A DNA stretch of 64,000 nucleotides from Pyrocephalus nanus (Eukaryota > Chordata > Aves > Passeriformes > Tyrannidae). The DNA is taken from assembly GCA_038380795.1 (NCBI GenBank), contig CM076260.1:9254033-9318032 (forward strand), written 5' to 3'. Positions 25,801 through 35,600 of this stretch are shown piece by piece (within the stretch, counting starts at the first letter, position 1; every line of letters starts with the position of its first letter). A model generated the notes under the pieces. That model was not told the origin of the DNA and searched no databases. It saw nothing but the letters and a program-made list of their open reading frames with translations. Position numbers and translations under genes: made by a program.

Positions 25801-28797
25801 CTCCACAGTTTCAGTGTTTCGATTAAGCTGACAGTAGAATTTTGAAAGACTATTTACGTGAGTTATATAAACCTCCTCCTCACCTCCAACTTTTATATTA
25901 AAAGATGAGTAGCAAAAACTATACAGGGAACCTAAAGATGCAAGGTTTCTCAGTCCAACACACTCAGACTGGGTGAGACCGCGTTCTCTGAGGAATTCCT
26001 CTGCACTAGTAAGTGGAGTTTGTAAGTCAACAACATTGCATAAACAGTTGGGGCTGACAAGAACAAGAGCATAAATGACACAAGTCAGTGGTCCTCCAGA
26101 AGAAGAAATAAATTCTTCAAATTGTCTAAGCACCTCTTCAGACCCACTGAGTGAGTCAGTCTGTAAGGGTACATTTTTAAGTCTACATCGAAATGCCTGA
26201 CTTTCCAGAGTTAGGAAATCTGGAAGAACAGCCTGAAGATCTTTAAGTAAAACTCTTTCTCGATAACCATAGTCTACAAAAACCACATCAACTTCATTTC
26301 TAGATACCTCCTGCACAACAGTTGCTCTGTACCACTTCCCATCTTGGGGACGTTTAACAATACAGGCAACCTGTCCAGTTTTGTAAGGACTGGTATGACC
26401 TTCATAGTAAGTTTGAATTTTTCCCATTAGGTTATTTAGCTCTGGCAGTTTGCTTTGCAACTGACATGAAAAATCTGATGGGGAAAAAACGCAAGAACAC
26501 ACCACTTTAAAAACATCTCCTGGTTTAAACACAAACTCTTTATAAAGTAATTTTTCCTCACATACCGATTTACATATTTTAGAGACAGCACTTTCTCCAA
26601 AACAGGATGGCACAACAGATTTTCCAGGCATTGGAAACACACCTAATGATTTTTCCCTCTGCAGTATGTTTCCGTTTCCAGATATCTTACTTTTATGAAT
26701 ATTACCAGTGCTCTCTGCATTGGTTTTTGATTTTTTACAGTTGTGCCTTTTTTGTGCTGACCTTAGAACAGAATCTGGTGCTTTTTCCCAGTATTCAGCA
26801 TATCCAGCTTGAACCATACACGCAGCAACACTTCCTTGCTGCAAACCAATACTACACTGCACATTAACAATGTACTTGTTGTTTTGCTTTCCAATAACAT
26901 GAAGCAGCAGTACTTTGTTCAGCACTACACTTTTAAAGAAATCAGTTTCTTTTTTAACCCACACACCATCAACAGGAAACGTGCAAGCAAGGGAACAACC
27001 CATAGCTAAGGCTGGTAAATCAGAAAACTGAGGAAGCAATGTTTTCACATGGTGACAGGGTACTGTATCTGTATTTCCAAAATCCAGAAAATAAACAGTA
27101 ATGTTTACATGAAGCACTTTTGTGACAACAGCCCGGTAATAACACCCATCTTTGCTATACCGGGCACAGCACAGCAACCCTGGTTTTGGCTTTTTAAGGA
27201 CCATTTCATCAGCTCCACACTGACTGTATGTGTGGCCAATATTTGTCATCAAGGCCTCAAACTCATTCCGGTACCTACAAGTTTGAATCCAAAAGTCAGA
27301 TGGGTTTATGATATGTACCACAAAAGCTTGATAGAAAGAATTAATTTGCATCTCTTCTCTTTTGCACTGGCTGGAGAAAGAAATATCTCGTTCAGGTAAG
27401 CAGGTTTTTGTATTTTTATTTCCAGTAAAATTCTTAACCGAATTGCATCTCTCAGGACATGGTTTGTAGTTTACAGCAATACTTGTGAGCTTTGTTTCCG
27501 AAGGCGAGACACATGATGCAGCTGCCTCATTTGGGTTTTCGGGACGCGTAGTATTAATTCCAAGATCTTGTTTTTGCAGCGTAATATAATATAGGTGTTC
27601 CGTGTTATTGTATAAATCAACACGGACACACACAGAAGTTTGTCCTATCAAGGCCTGCATAAGTTCTTTCAGCTGAAATTTTATTACTGTTTCATCCTGA
27701 CTACCAAAACAAGACAGCGCACATGGAAACGAAATCATTGGTAATATCGTGAACTCAACTCTAAGTTTCTGAACACAACTAGGTGGCACAGCTTCAGTAA
27801 CACCGAAATCCATAAACCAGACTTCCACGTGGTCAGAAAGAAGTTGTTTTATCACTCCTCTATGCCACTGCCCATTTTGCCTCTTGGCAGCACAAAGTAG
27901 CCCTAAACTATCACAAGATGTAGTATTTTCTCCAAGAGCTTCATAGTACAAATGCATAGATCTTGCCAAATCTTCCAGCTCTTTCTGCCACTTCTGCATC
28001 TGACAATAAAATTTATTTGGGCTTACTGCACCAGTTATTTTTACATTTTCTTTATTGCCAACAGGTAAACATGGAAAGAGTTCATCTGGAACATGACAAA
28101 AATCTGTTGGTTTCTCAGAATTATTTAAGGTAAACAATTCCCTGTCTGGATACTTCTGTTTCAATAATTCTGGCATTCTCTTACAAATCACTCCTTGGGG
28201 CAATGCTCTTAAAGTTTCTACAATAAGACAAAATGAATCTCCATCAATAAATTTACCTAACTTCAGTTCAAGAACATCAGTAATAATCTTTGGCACTTCT
28301 AGAATTAACAGCTGGTGTGGTGTAACAGCCTTCACGTGTCCTGTAATCTGTAATCCCACCAGAGATGAAAAATAGTTAACGGCGTTTGGACCCCATTTGT
28401 CTCCAAGAGGAAGTATGCTTGCAAAAACACCCGAAACCACCTTTGGAGGCAGCTGAAACAATTCATCACAAGCAGCAGCAACATGTGTTTCCTCAACTGC
28501 CAACACAAATCCAGTGTCTATAAGAAAAGCCTCACAGATAGTCCCTTTCTTTCCCAGAACTCTTCCCCTGTGCCATTCTCCTTCTTTGTCTTCCACCAAG
28601 CAAGATCCACCAACGCAAACATTCTCTCTTACTTTGAACACACGCTGTATTTCATTCTGCAGTATGTAATAGTCAGGCTCACACCCTGTGTTGTGTTGAG
28701 CATGGAACATTATAACCAAGCACTCAGGATGGCATTCTATGTGAGTTATCTCCAATTTCATATCTCTTCGGTCTGGTAAAGGAGTCAGAGATTCCAT
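22819..28797 (-). CDS. TDRD15: Tudor domain-containing protein 15, single coding exon
   Basis: An intact 1992-codon frame ends in TAG at 22,819. Eight extended Tudor domains are visible. Their hydrophobic-D-[YF]-G signatures fall near residues 92 (variant IDTG), 328 (MDFG), 572 (LDFGN), 840 (VDYG), 1054 (VDFGN), 1398 (IDYGN), 1635 (MDYG) and 1843 (IDYG), each preceded by a W/Y-Y/H-R segment. Spacing is about 210-270 residues, except for a longer polar, probably disordered linker (about 1130-1290) between domains 5 and 6. There is no signal peptide, membrane segment or catalytic domain. Domain count, length (human protein is about 1930 residues) and the one-exon coding layout point to TDRD15. 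The family is a scaffold of germ granules; Tudor domains bind symmetric dimethylarginine on PIWI-type partners, so a piRNA or germline role is likely but inferred. I chose the ATG at 28,797 because the in-frame ATGs at 28,836 and 28,827 lie in the polypyrimidine tract of a splice acceptor. Being another multi-Tudor paralogue is unlikely. Confidence 0.93.
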   Translation of the reverse strand: MESLTPLPDRRDMKLEITHIECHPECLVIMFHAQHNTGCEPDYYILQNEIQRVFKVRENVCVGGSCLVEDKEGEWHRGRVLGKKGTICEAFLIDTGFVLAVEETHVAAACDELFQLPPKVVSGVFASILPLGDKWGPNAVNYFSSLVGLQITGHVKAVTPHQLLILEVPKIITDVLELKLGKFIDGDSFCLIVETLRALPQGVICKRMPELLKQKYPDRELFTLNNSEKPTDFCHVPDELFPCLPVGNKENVKITGAVSPNKFYCQMQKWQKELEDLARSMHLYYEALGENTTSCDSLGLLCAAKRQNGQWHRGVIKQLLSDHVEVWFMDFGVTEAVPPSCVQKLRVEFTILPMISFPCALSCFGSQDETVIKFQLKELMQALIGQTSVCVRVDLYNNTEHLYYITLQKQDLGINTTRPENPNEAAASCVSPSETKLTSIAVNYKPCPERCNSVKNFTGNKNTKTCLPERDISFSSQCKREEMQINSFYQAFVVHIINPSDFWIQTCRYRNEFEALMTNIGHTYSQCGADEMVLKKPKPGLLCCARYSKDGCYYRAVVTKVLHVNITVYFLDFGNTDTVPCHHVKTLLPQFSDLPALAMGCSLACTFPVDGVWVKKETDFFKSVVLNKVLLLHVIGKQNNKYIVNVQCSIGLQQGSVAACMVQAGYAEYWEKAPDSVLRSAQKRHNCKKSKTNAESTGNIHKSKISGNGNILQREKSLGVFPMPGKSVVPSCFGESAVSKICKSVCEEKLLYKEFVFKPGDVFKVVCSCVFSPSDFSCQLQSKLPELNNLMGKIQTYYEGHTSPYKTGQVACIVKRPQDGKWYRATVVQEVSRNEVDVVFVDYGYRERVLLKDLQAVLPDFLTLESQAFRCRLKNVPLQTDSLSGSEEVLRQFEEFISSSGGPLTCVIYALVLVSPNCLCNVVDLQTPLTSAEEFLRERGLTQSECVGLRNLASLGSLYSFCYSSFNIKVGGEEEVYITHVNSLSKFYCQLNRNTETVEALMKRISDLSKMLNNAKYNTSNTRLCIARYFEDGLFYRALAFPVESTSYVWAHYVDFGNKSMVERDQLMPIPESATDLIFTPMQAIKCCLSDFRGGKIPASITRWFEERFLGKLLKAVILSRESDGKIVVDLYDGQLKVSQKLKEKVFEELAQKSCMGQFRRYGRVRCHIEGDKEINKVSVKNPEIPKLETKVKCQVYDDYDQTDTGENFGDEEQTLCSTPKLCSGSLKQQTLQSSKEPGFRNTSSAVLENRKPLTGEPASLSLTHSALASKEITVNALSESHHERLHCTGLQERSNKNIPTLFGLPQRDIQVNTEAAVYISHMNSLSSFYVHLAEDENLIIKLANDLNESLENRDLENCLDELMVGDLIVAEHEADCFYYRAVIKTLKSGNSFEVEFIDYGNAEVVSSSKICRIPEEFLTLPRFSVHCFLSSIKSVPDESWTKKSAACLARKLSNKLVTCKFLQQHGEQWEIDVICDGKSVSNDLLQEIDGAGWQNAQMCHSDNGPNQNCNPQDTKSRDGLDGQSKTEAVRMKNTSQPPISILHQVINFGQVEAAEVVSISETGEFYVQLVTNLQILHELNIMLDKEAQRSDLLREDDIEKGLECMTQSEKNFRWYRSKVIEKFVREKLMLVFFMDYGTCEIVPLNNAKMLSDEIKNVPKQAVFCKWIWFKNLKKIQFDHVLNALLDSEVRILFLRFFKSSGIWEVDILIGEVMFQEYLNEFLSRCRTIVGPEKSRSTNCEELGTSFKINSVMWMLLRSGRTYPGFATAVTDPSNFSVQFEVFFDCMRKLSLLLSDVPDNLPALPEEHVTPGASCLIKFGLKAEWYRAEISEVTSQSVVLRFIDYGFLKSIPYSDIHKLKVIPESLFYLPRLAQSCSLHDAVPAKGEHWSDEAILLFQKLLLKPFLIFHFIHYGSEMKLEVDILYDDSSLADVLIAAGHAVCSQSRCCPIPVDSLKSEETDLQPECPDSSYCASLCEPDCNYDENSDFADRS

Positions 28798-28806
28798 CCT
28801 GTCTGC
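28798..28806 (-). other. TDRD15: Splice acceptor of the TDRD15 coding exon
   Basis: On the minus strand a pyrimidine-rich run ends in GCAG, with the AG at 28,804-28,803. It is followed by ACAGG and then the ATG at 28,797. The exon therefore has a five-base 5' UTR remnant before the start codon. The polypyrimidine run happens to be open in frame, which is why a naive reading extends the protein by 13 residues. Sequence match only; no transcript evidence is available. Confidence 0.8.
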
Positions 28807-31800
28807 AAAGAAAAAAAGTATGATCATTCTGATCATTTTCCATACTTTTTCTTTGCAACTAATTACTTACGTGGCATTTGTTTTCAAAATCTTTTAACAG
28901 CATATTTTTAAAATTCTGATTAAAATATATGCTAAACATTTTAGAACCTCATGTTTTATGCAACTGGGATACACTTGACACAATTGCCTTTGAAAGACAT
29001 GCTCAGATGAAAAAAGTACCTCTGGATTCACTCTTGTGGCTACAGGCTAATTTTATCACTTGAGATTAATTTCTAACAAAAAGGCTGCTCCCAGAATAAC
29101 AGAGAGAATTTAAGATTATATCAAAAAACTGGAGGGACAAGGGAGGTAACAGACATGCAGGAATGTGGAATCTGATAAAAAAGACAGAGGAACAGGAAGA
29201 CTGTATTTCTTCTCAAAGAGAAAAGAGTGGAAAGCAATTCCTGTCATTTATGTAACATCTGCTCATCTCACAACTGCTACTTGCATCCAGTAAATTCAAC
29301 TGCAAATCTCTCCAAAGGAGATGCAATTCAGTGTTTCATTGCACTGGAACTGCAGCTACAAAGAGACCTTACCCGCAGAAGTACTTCCAGTTTGTTTTTC
29401 TTTCTTTTTAGTATGTCAGTGACCAAGGACTCATCCCTTACTCACCCTGCTTTTTCTGTCTAAATCACTTCTTCAAATCACTGACATCTTATAACTCTGT
29501 GCTTTACTGTTTACTTACTCTGGCTCCCTCTATTCTATCATTTATAGCAATAGCATATTTTAAATTCTCATGACTGAAAGAACATACTAAGCACATCATC
29601 ATGTGCAACACTTCTGCACTTCCCATCAAGTAACAATTGTGCCGGCTGTGTTTTGTACTGTCTCAGTGTTCCAATTCTGACAGTTTAAATATCTTCAAAA
29701 CCTTCAGATACTTTTCTGATCTTTATCTATAATCTGGTCTTTAAACTCAGTTTCCAGTTCAATTCAGAAGTCAATAACTCCATGGATCTGTGATTTCACA
29801 TTGTCTAAAAATGCTGTCCATGACCATAATTTCAGTTAAATAAACCTCTGCTCTAACAGAGTAATTAGAGGTGGACAACAACAAATGCAAAGACAGTGGA
29901 TGGACTGGACAAAAATCTTGATTTATGCATTTTTATGTAAAGCTGAAAGTTGAACTTTCAACAACAAATTATTAGGGCAAGATCCCCCTCAGCCTGCAAA
30001 AAATCTTCAGTGGAACTGCCATGAGAGTTTTCAGTATAAGCACACACGAAGCTCTCCTCAGAACAAATCCTGATCCCTATCATTTTACTCCCACAAAAAA
30101 ATAATAAAAAATCCCTAGTAAATAAATGACTACTCCTACTATAAAGCAGAAGGACAAAGACATCACATCTAGAAACAACAAAAAAACCCCACCAAAATTC
30201 CAAAACCACTAACCACCAAAAAACCAGTAATAGTAGTACCAAACCCAGATCTGCCAAATACCTGCTCCAACAAGGCCCTTTTTTATCACTTTTCCCTGTA
30301 ACAGAAAGCTAAATTCTGGGGTGTTTTTAATGAAGGAAAACAGCCTTCAGAGAAGGGTTCTCTCTGCCTGGAATAAACACCTGATCACTACAGAGAATCA
30401 AACTTTTCAAGGACCATCACTGATGCTCTGAGGCCTTTTCTTTTTCCTTCACTGAAACATAGCCCTGCCTGCATAAACACATAACAAATTAAAACAATTT
30501 GCACATCAACATTTGCTTGCCTGTTACTACAGCCCAAATAACAGCAGCACACTGATACAGTCACATTTCTACAGTTTACAAAATGGCCTTTTGGTATTTA
30601 CTTACCTTTCCACCACTTAAGGCTTACGCACTAAGAAGACACCTTCTAAAGAAAATGCAGCCCATTATTAAAAACTCTGCATCTCTCTACAAAGAAAGAT
30701 GGTAGAAAAAAAATCATTAGGATGGTAGAAAAATCACTAGAGAATCATAACTAAATTTCTTTACTACTTCTCTTATCGAAAGCAGTCCTGAGGATGAAGT
30801 CTTGGGGGTGTTTGTTCACAAGAAGCCCAAAATGAGTCAGCACTCTGTGTCTGCAGTCAAAAGCACCATGGGGGGCAGGCAGAGGAAGGGGATTCTCCCA
30901 CTCTGCCCTGCCCTACTGAGACCCCACCTGCAGTGCTGCATCCAGTTCTGGGATCCTCAGCACAGCAAAGAAGTGGACATACTAGAGAGGATCCAGAGGA
31001 GGCCACAAAGATGAACAGAGGGCTGGAGCACCTCTTCCACTGAGACAGGCTGAGGGAGCTGGGGCTGTTCAGCCTGGAAAAGAGAAGGCTCCAGGGAGAC
31101 CTTACAGCACCTTCAAGTACCTAAAGGGGCTACAAGAGAGCTGGAGAGGGACTTCTATAAGGGTATAGAGCAATAGGACAAGGGGAAATAGCTCCAAATT
31201 GAAAGAGAGCAGTTTCTGATTAGACATTAGGAAGAAATTCTTTACTATGAGGGTGCCCAGAGAAGATGTGGATGCCCCATTCCTTAAGTGTTCAAGGCCA
31301 GCCTGGCAGGGGCTTTGAGCAACCTGCTCTAATGAAAGGTGTCCCTGCCCATGGCAGGGAGTTGGAACTGGATGATCTTTAAGGTCTCTTCCATCCCAAA
31401 CCATTCTGTGATTCTCTAAATCCTCCTCCTGCCCAACAAACACACCCTGTAAGAAAGAATTCCTCACACCTACCTTAACTACAACCTTGAAATTACTAAA
31501 AATAATAAAATAAATAAAAAAAAAAATAAACAAAACAAAAACAAACACACCACAAAATTAACACGAAACTGAATCTACCTTCGTGAAAGCATGGTCTGAC
31601 CACTCTTTTTCCACTGCAGCTCAAAAACCACCCCAGTTAGAGAAATACCACGCAGGTATCTACCACCTACTTTCTAAGCAGGAGCGGCCACTCAAGTTAT
31701 TTTTGCTTGCAACGCTTTAGCCACCAAAATGCACACTGCATCACACACCACCTACCATACAGGCAACTCATGGCACAACAAAAGGGCTTTTAAACGCAAC

Positions 31801-31987
31801 CAAGTGCAGGGCACAAGGGACACGTTCCGGAGCAGCCGCCCTGCCCGGGGCTGTCTGACGCCGAGCTCACCTGAGAGGAGCCCGCACGGAGTCGGGCACG
31901 GCCCCGCGCCGCGCGGACGCTGCCACCGCCGGGCGAGACCCGAGAGCGAAGAGCGGCACCCCTGAGCAGCTGCCGAGGCTTCCTTAC
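28803..31987 (-). other. TDRD15: Predicted intron 1 of TDRD15 (5' UTR intron)
   Basis: This is bounded by the donor GCG|GTAAGG at 31,988/31,987 and the acceptor GCAG at 28,806-28,803, giving an intron of about 3.2 kb. No coding exon was seen inside it; a further untranslated exon cannot be excluded. It contains a CR1 copy on the opposite strand (30,791-31,416) and A/C-rich low-complexity stretches around 30,170-30,240 and 31,495-31,555. Joining this donor to this acceptor is an inference from splice-site quality and promoter position. Confidence 0.6.
30791..31416 (+). mobile_element. CR1 LINE, 5'-truncated 3' end, in TDRD15 intron 1
   Basis: This roughly 625-bp copy is in plus orientation, antisense to TDRD15. 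Its left part encodes the C-terminal reverse-transcriptase region of CR1 ORF2: the frame at about 30,900-31,014 includes LRPHLQCCIQFW and then ERIQRR. It continues through the 3' UTR to the typical terminal octamer-like end (ATTCTGTGATTCT, about 31,403-31,415). It is broken by stops and frame changes, so it is a dead copy. It lies about 570 bases from the predicted TDRD15 donor. Confidence 0.9.
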
Positions 31988-32059
31988 CGCTCACGGGCGA
32001 GGCAGCACCGTGCGAGGGCCGGGAGCGCTTGGCGGGACCGGCAACCACAGCCCCGCGGC

Positions 32060-32071
32060 CAAGATGGCGGC
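32060..32071 (+). promoter_or_regulatory. YY1-like site in the CpG island
   Basis: CAAGATGGCGGC matches the extended YY1 element found just downstream of many vertebrate start sites. It sits in the middle of the CpG island and helps place the likely start region of TDRD15. Written on the plus strand it has the orientation often seen for a plus-strand transcript, so it may also mark divergent transcription. Confidence 0.55.
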
Positions 32072-32097
32072 GCGGCGGGCACACGCTGCCCGGGAAC

Positions 32098-32107
32098 GCG
32101 CGTGCGC
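32098..32107. promoter_or_regulatory. NRF1-like site in the CpG island
   Basis: GCGCGTGCGC fits the palindromic NRF1 consensus and lies 27 bases from the YY1-like site. NRF1 binding is sensitive to methylation, so the site would be active only if the island is unmethylated. Motif match only. Confidence 0.5.
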
Positions 32108-32497
32108 GGCGGCACCGCCCGCGCCCTTCGCGCCTCTCGTGAGGAGGACACGGCTGGACGGGAGGACCGCGGTTCGAGTCCCGCCTTTCCGCTTGAGGGC
32201 GGCGCGGGCTCGTTGGGTTTCTGTATAAAGTTGTGCTGCCTTTTGTTGTTTGTGGGTTTTGTTTGTTTAGGCGTTATTTTTCCGCTGCGTTTTCACGTTG
32301 CAGTTGTCATTCTTGAGGCGTTTCCCTAAACTTTGAGTAAAGTGCCTGTGGGCTGCTTGGCCTCCTGTGGCTGCCTAAAGAGGACTTGAGAGCTCCTGTT
32401 CTTTCCCACTGGCAAAAAGAAATTCTCCAGGCTGTGAAAAGTACATCTTAACAGGGCGCAAAGTGCTGCTTCACTTGCTTTTGAGGGCATGCCTGGC

Positions 32498-32684
32498 CTT
32501 TTTTGTTTGTTTTTTTTTTTTTCCCTTTGTTGGGGGGGAGAGGTTTGGGGACGGTGTTGAATTGTTTGGGTTTGTGAGGGGTTGGTTTGGTTTGCTTTTT
32601 TTTTTTTTTTTTTGTGTGTGTGTGGTTTTTTGGGGGGGGTTGTGGGTTTTTTGGTTGTTTTTTTGTTGTTTTGTTTTTTTTTTT
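32498..32684. repeat. G/T-rich low-complexity tract beside the promoter
   Basis: The plus strand is almost entirely T and G, with long T runs, several G runs (one of eight G near 32,632-32,639) and a short (TG)n. It begins about 280 bases beyond the CpG island, upstream of TDRD15. Its frame is open only because G/T-rich DNA yields few stops on that strand; the translated product is F/G/V/W-rich nonsense. G-quadruplex or R-loop formation is possible. Confidence 0.85.
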
Positions 32685-35600
32685 ACAAAGAGTACAGGTT
32701 TAGGTGATCACAACAAGAAAACTTGATTTGCTGTATAGTCCTACAAATATTAACATGCAGGTGTGTGTATAACTGATGGCACTCTTTAAAAAAGAGTTCA
32801 ACTGTGTATAATAATTTCTAAGGGTTTACTTTCAATTTTTACGCTTCACCCCCCCTCCCCCCAGCTGGTCAGAATTACTGAACCTTAGTTACCCTTTGCA
32901 AAATTAAGAGAGAAAAGCTGGGTTCGCAACACTTGGAGATGTAGTAATTTCCAAATACAGCTAATATGTTTAAGTCTGTATAATATACATTTAAAGTGGT
33001 ATTGTAGCTACTTGGATTAACCCTGATAGGAACTCTTATTTTGATTTTGTGAGTAAGTGGTCATGTTTATCATGTTCAAGCATTTGTAAGAGCTACTCAG
33101 AACAAAGGTTATACAGATTTGTCACTGATTGAACTTCAACTTTATATTTCTGGATAATGCCTAGTTTATTCTTGCATTCTTATGTTGGTCAACAGAATAC
33201 CACTACTGGACAACTCCAATTTCTAATTACTTTGATTTTTTTTTTCTGGTCTGTTTACTTCTTTAACAGAAAGTAACATTGTACACACTCATTCTGAACT
33301 GTAAAGCTGTTTATTTTCCTAATGCAACACATTAATGTCCTGTGCGCTGCCCTCTGTACCCAGGCTTCTCATTTTGGACTCATCCCATATCAGCTTTTTT
33401 GTGTGTGTGTCCTTTTTTTTATTATTATTTTTGTCCACTTAGGTAACAGCAGCATGCTTTGGGGTTTGAATATATGTACTCTTCTTTATGCAGCTCTTCC
33501 AGAAGGCCTTCCCACAGAAAGCATCTTTACCCTCAGCAAGTACCCCTTTACAGAAGGTGCAGACTTCAAGAAGCTTTTCTAGTCTTATAAGTACAAATGG
33601 GTCTGTAACATTTCCATTCTGGGATGGCAAATAATTTATCTCCTTAGTGTATGCCACGCATTTATTTATTCATTAAGAGCACTGTTTACTTGAGGTGCTA
33701 CATTCTGTTTTGGTGTACTCGTTGGGCTTAAGTGGGCTGTCTTTTAAGACTATTCCAAATTTACATTTGCATGAGTACACATGTCATTACAAGAAAACTA
33801 TTCTAAAGAGATGGACATCCAGTGTATCTAAAGGCTTTGGAGAACCTTGCCAAACATCTAAGCTTACTTGTGTCACCTTGAACAAAAAAAGATAAAATAC
33901 CAGTGTTTTTAGCATAGCAGTAGACTGCTGAAAACTGTACAATACTGAAATTTTCTGTTCTCTAAGGTGCTTTGAAGCTCCAGCTGAATTTATCTATGTA
34001 GTTGGTGTTATATGATAATTAACATACTCTAGCAAGTTTTTATTTCATTGACAGAAATAAAATTGACAGAAAAAGAATTTTGTTGTGTGAGGCTTTGTTC
34101 TTAACAAATCTTGACTAAGACAAAACCCCAAAAGTGAACCCCGAGTTGTTCTTTGTATGAAACTACTGAACAGGGAACACACTTCATGTGTTCCAAAATA
34201 TTTTTATATTTTCTCATCAGGAACATTTTCCTATGACTCTTGTAAATGCTTTAAAATAGTTAATGAAAACCTAAAATTAAAATAGCCTTCTGTGCTCATA
34301 GGATGAAGAGTCTGTTTATACCCATTTTTTTTTCTGTAAGAAATGGTGGTCTGTTTCAGAGTTGGCCTATTTTCAGTATACCTTCATGTGAGACTCTGTG
34401 CAGAGAAATGGGTTCTGGTTTTCCTTACAGATTCAAGCCTAGTATAAAGAAAATAAAAGCTTTCTTCTAGAGTTGAACAGAAGATCATAAATGAAGCTCT
34501 GCTGCCAGCTGCCTGCCAGTAGGTAGAACATAGCACTGTCTGAGTAAACGCCTTGTTGAACTCGGATAATGAGTATCTAATCACAGCTCTAGTTAACTTC
34601 CAACACTTAAGAAAACTAGTTTTGAGGCAAGGGGACGTAAGACAAAGTTGTCCTTTCTTGTAAAAACTGAGGGGCAGACTGTAAAATATTATCCAAAGGA
34701 TGGCTTTTGGATTACATGGACGTTCATCTCGCAATCTAAACACCAAAAGTAGTCTGCAACCTTCTTAGATTGTTCTTGGAGGGTGGTAATTATGTATTTG
34801 CTTTGATTTGAGCAGTAGAAAAATTACAAGACAACTGCAATCTGTAAGATACAATATAAAGAAGGAGAGGAATCATCAGCATCTTTTCTTCCGTTTGAGT
34901 TTTAAAATAAAAATGTCTTGCTGATTTCATTGAGGGGGGAAAAAATAACCATCTATCTCCAAGGAAGGGAAGAGGTATACAGATTACAAAAGGATATGAG
35001 TATGTCCCCAGTGTAGAAACAGAGAAGGGTTTAAGTCTTGATCTTCTTAATGTTTCCTGTCTGGGTGACTAAATAGCTGAACACTCATGGTGCTGGTTCT
35101 ATGCTTTGTGTGCTGACTGGAATGAATCCCATTCTGCAGCACCTGACTTGCACGAAGAATTATGTAATGATCATAGCTGCTTTGATTCCACGCAGGGAAA
35201 GAAGGAGAATTAAGCAACACATATCCCACTTTTGATCCCAACAACTATTCTGACATCTGTCCTCAGTTTTGCTAAGGTTGTTTCTGAATATTAATATCAT
35301 AAAACTGTTTCTAAAACAGATAACTGTTATACTTCTTCACTTTTAAGAAGGAGATCTGTCATTACAAAGTACTTTTAAACTCTCCTATGGGCTTTGGTTA
35401 GTTCATGACATGTTAAAGTTTGTGGGAGAGAAATTTGCACTCCATGGCTTAGTTCCACCTTCCTCAGCTTGATTATTGTGCAAACCTGCAAATACATCAG
35501 CGATATCTGATTACCATAAACATTTTCTATTGTATGTAATCAATTGCTTTTCTAAAAGACACTGCAGCATTTCTTGTATCATTTGTGTTTGTCTTTTAAA

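Larger units (their letters stand above)
31988..32110 (-). other. TDRD15: Predicted non-coding exon 1 of TDRD15 (5' UTR)
   Basis: Within the CpG island, the minus strand carries a consensus donor (exon end GTGAGCG, intron start GTAAGGA) at 31,988/31,987. Transcription probably starts somewhere around 32,060-32,110, near the YY1-like and NRF1-like sites, so the 5' limit given is a guess. A second, weaker GT lies six bases further upstream within the same donor context. No long open frame links this exon to the coding exon, so it is read as untranslated leader. Confidence 0.5.
31830..32215. promoter_or_regulatory. TDRD15: CpG-island promoter of TDRD15
   Basis: This roughly 385-bp block is very GC-rich and dense in CpG, in sharp contrast to the AT-rich surroundings. 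It lies at the 5' end of the minus-strand gene. It contains an NRF1-like site (GCGCGTGCGC, 32,098-32,107) and a YY1-like site (CAAGATGGCGGC, 32,060-32,071), both common near start sites of TATA-less vertebrate promoters. A divergent plus-strand transcript is possible, since such islands are often bidirectional, but I see no convincing plus-strand exon. Activity and methylation state cannot be read from sequence. Confidence 0.8.

Noticed and set aside
32171..32186. GGTTCGAGTCCCGCC inside the CpG island resembles a tRNA B box.
   Set aside because: The bases around it do not form a five-pair T stem, and no A box or cloverleaf precedes it at the right distance.
32463..32726. An 87-codon F/G/V-rich frame.
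   Set aside because: It is a translation of the G/T-rich low-complexity tract.
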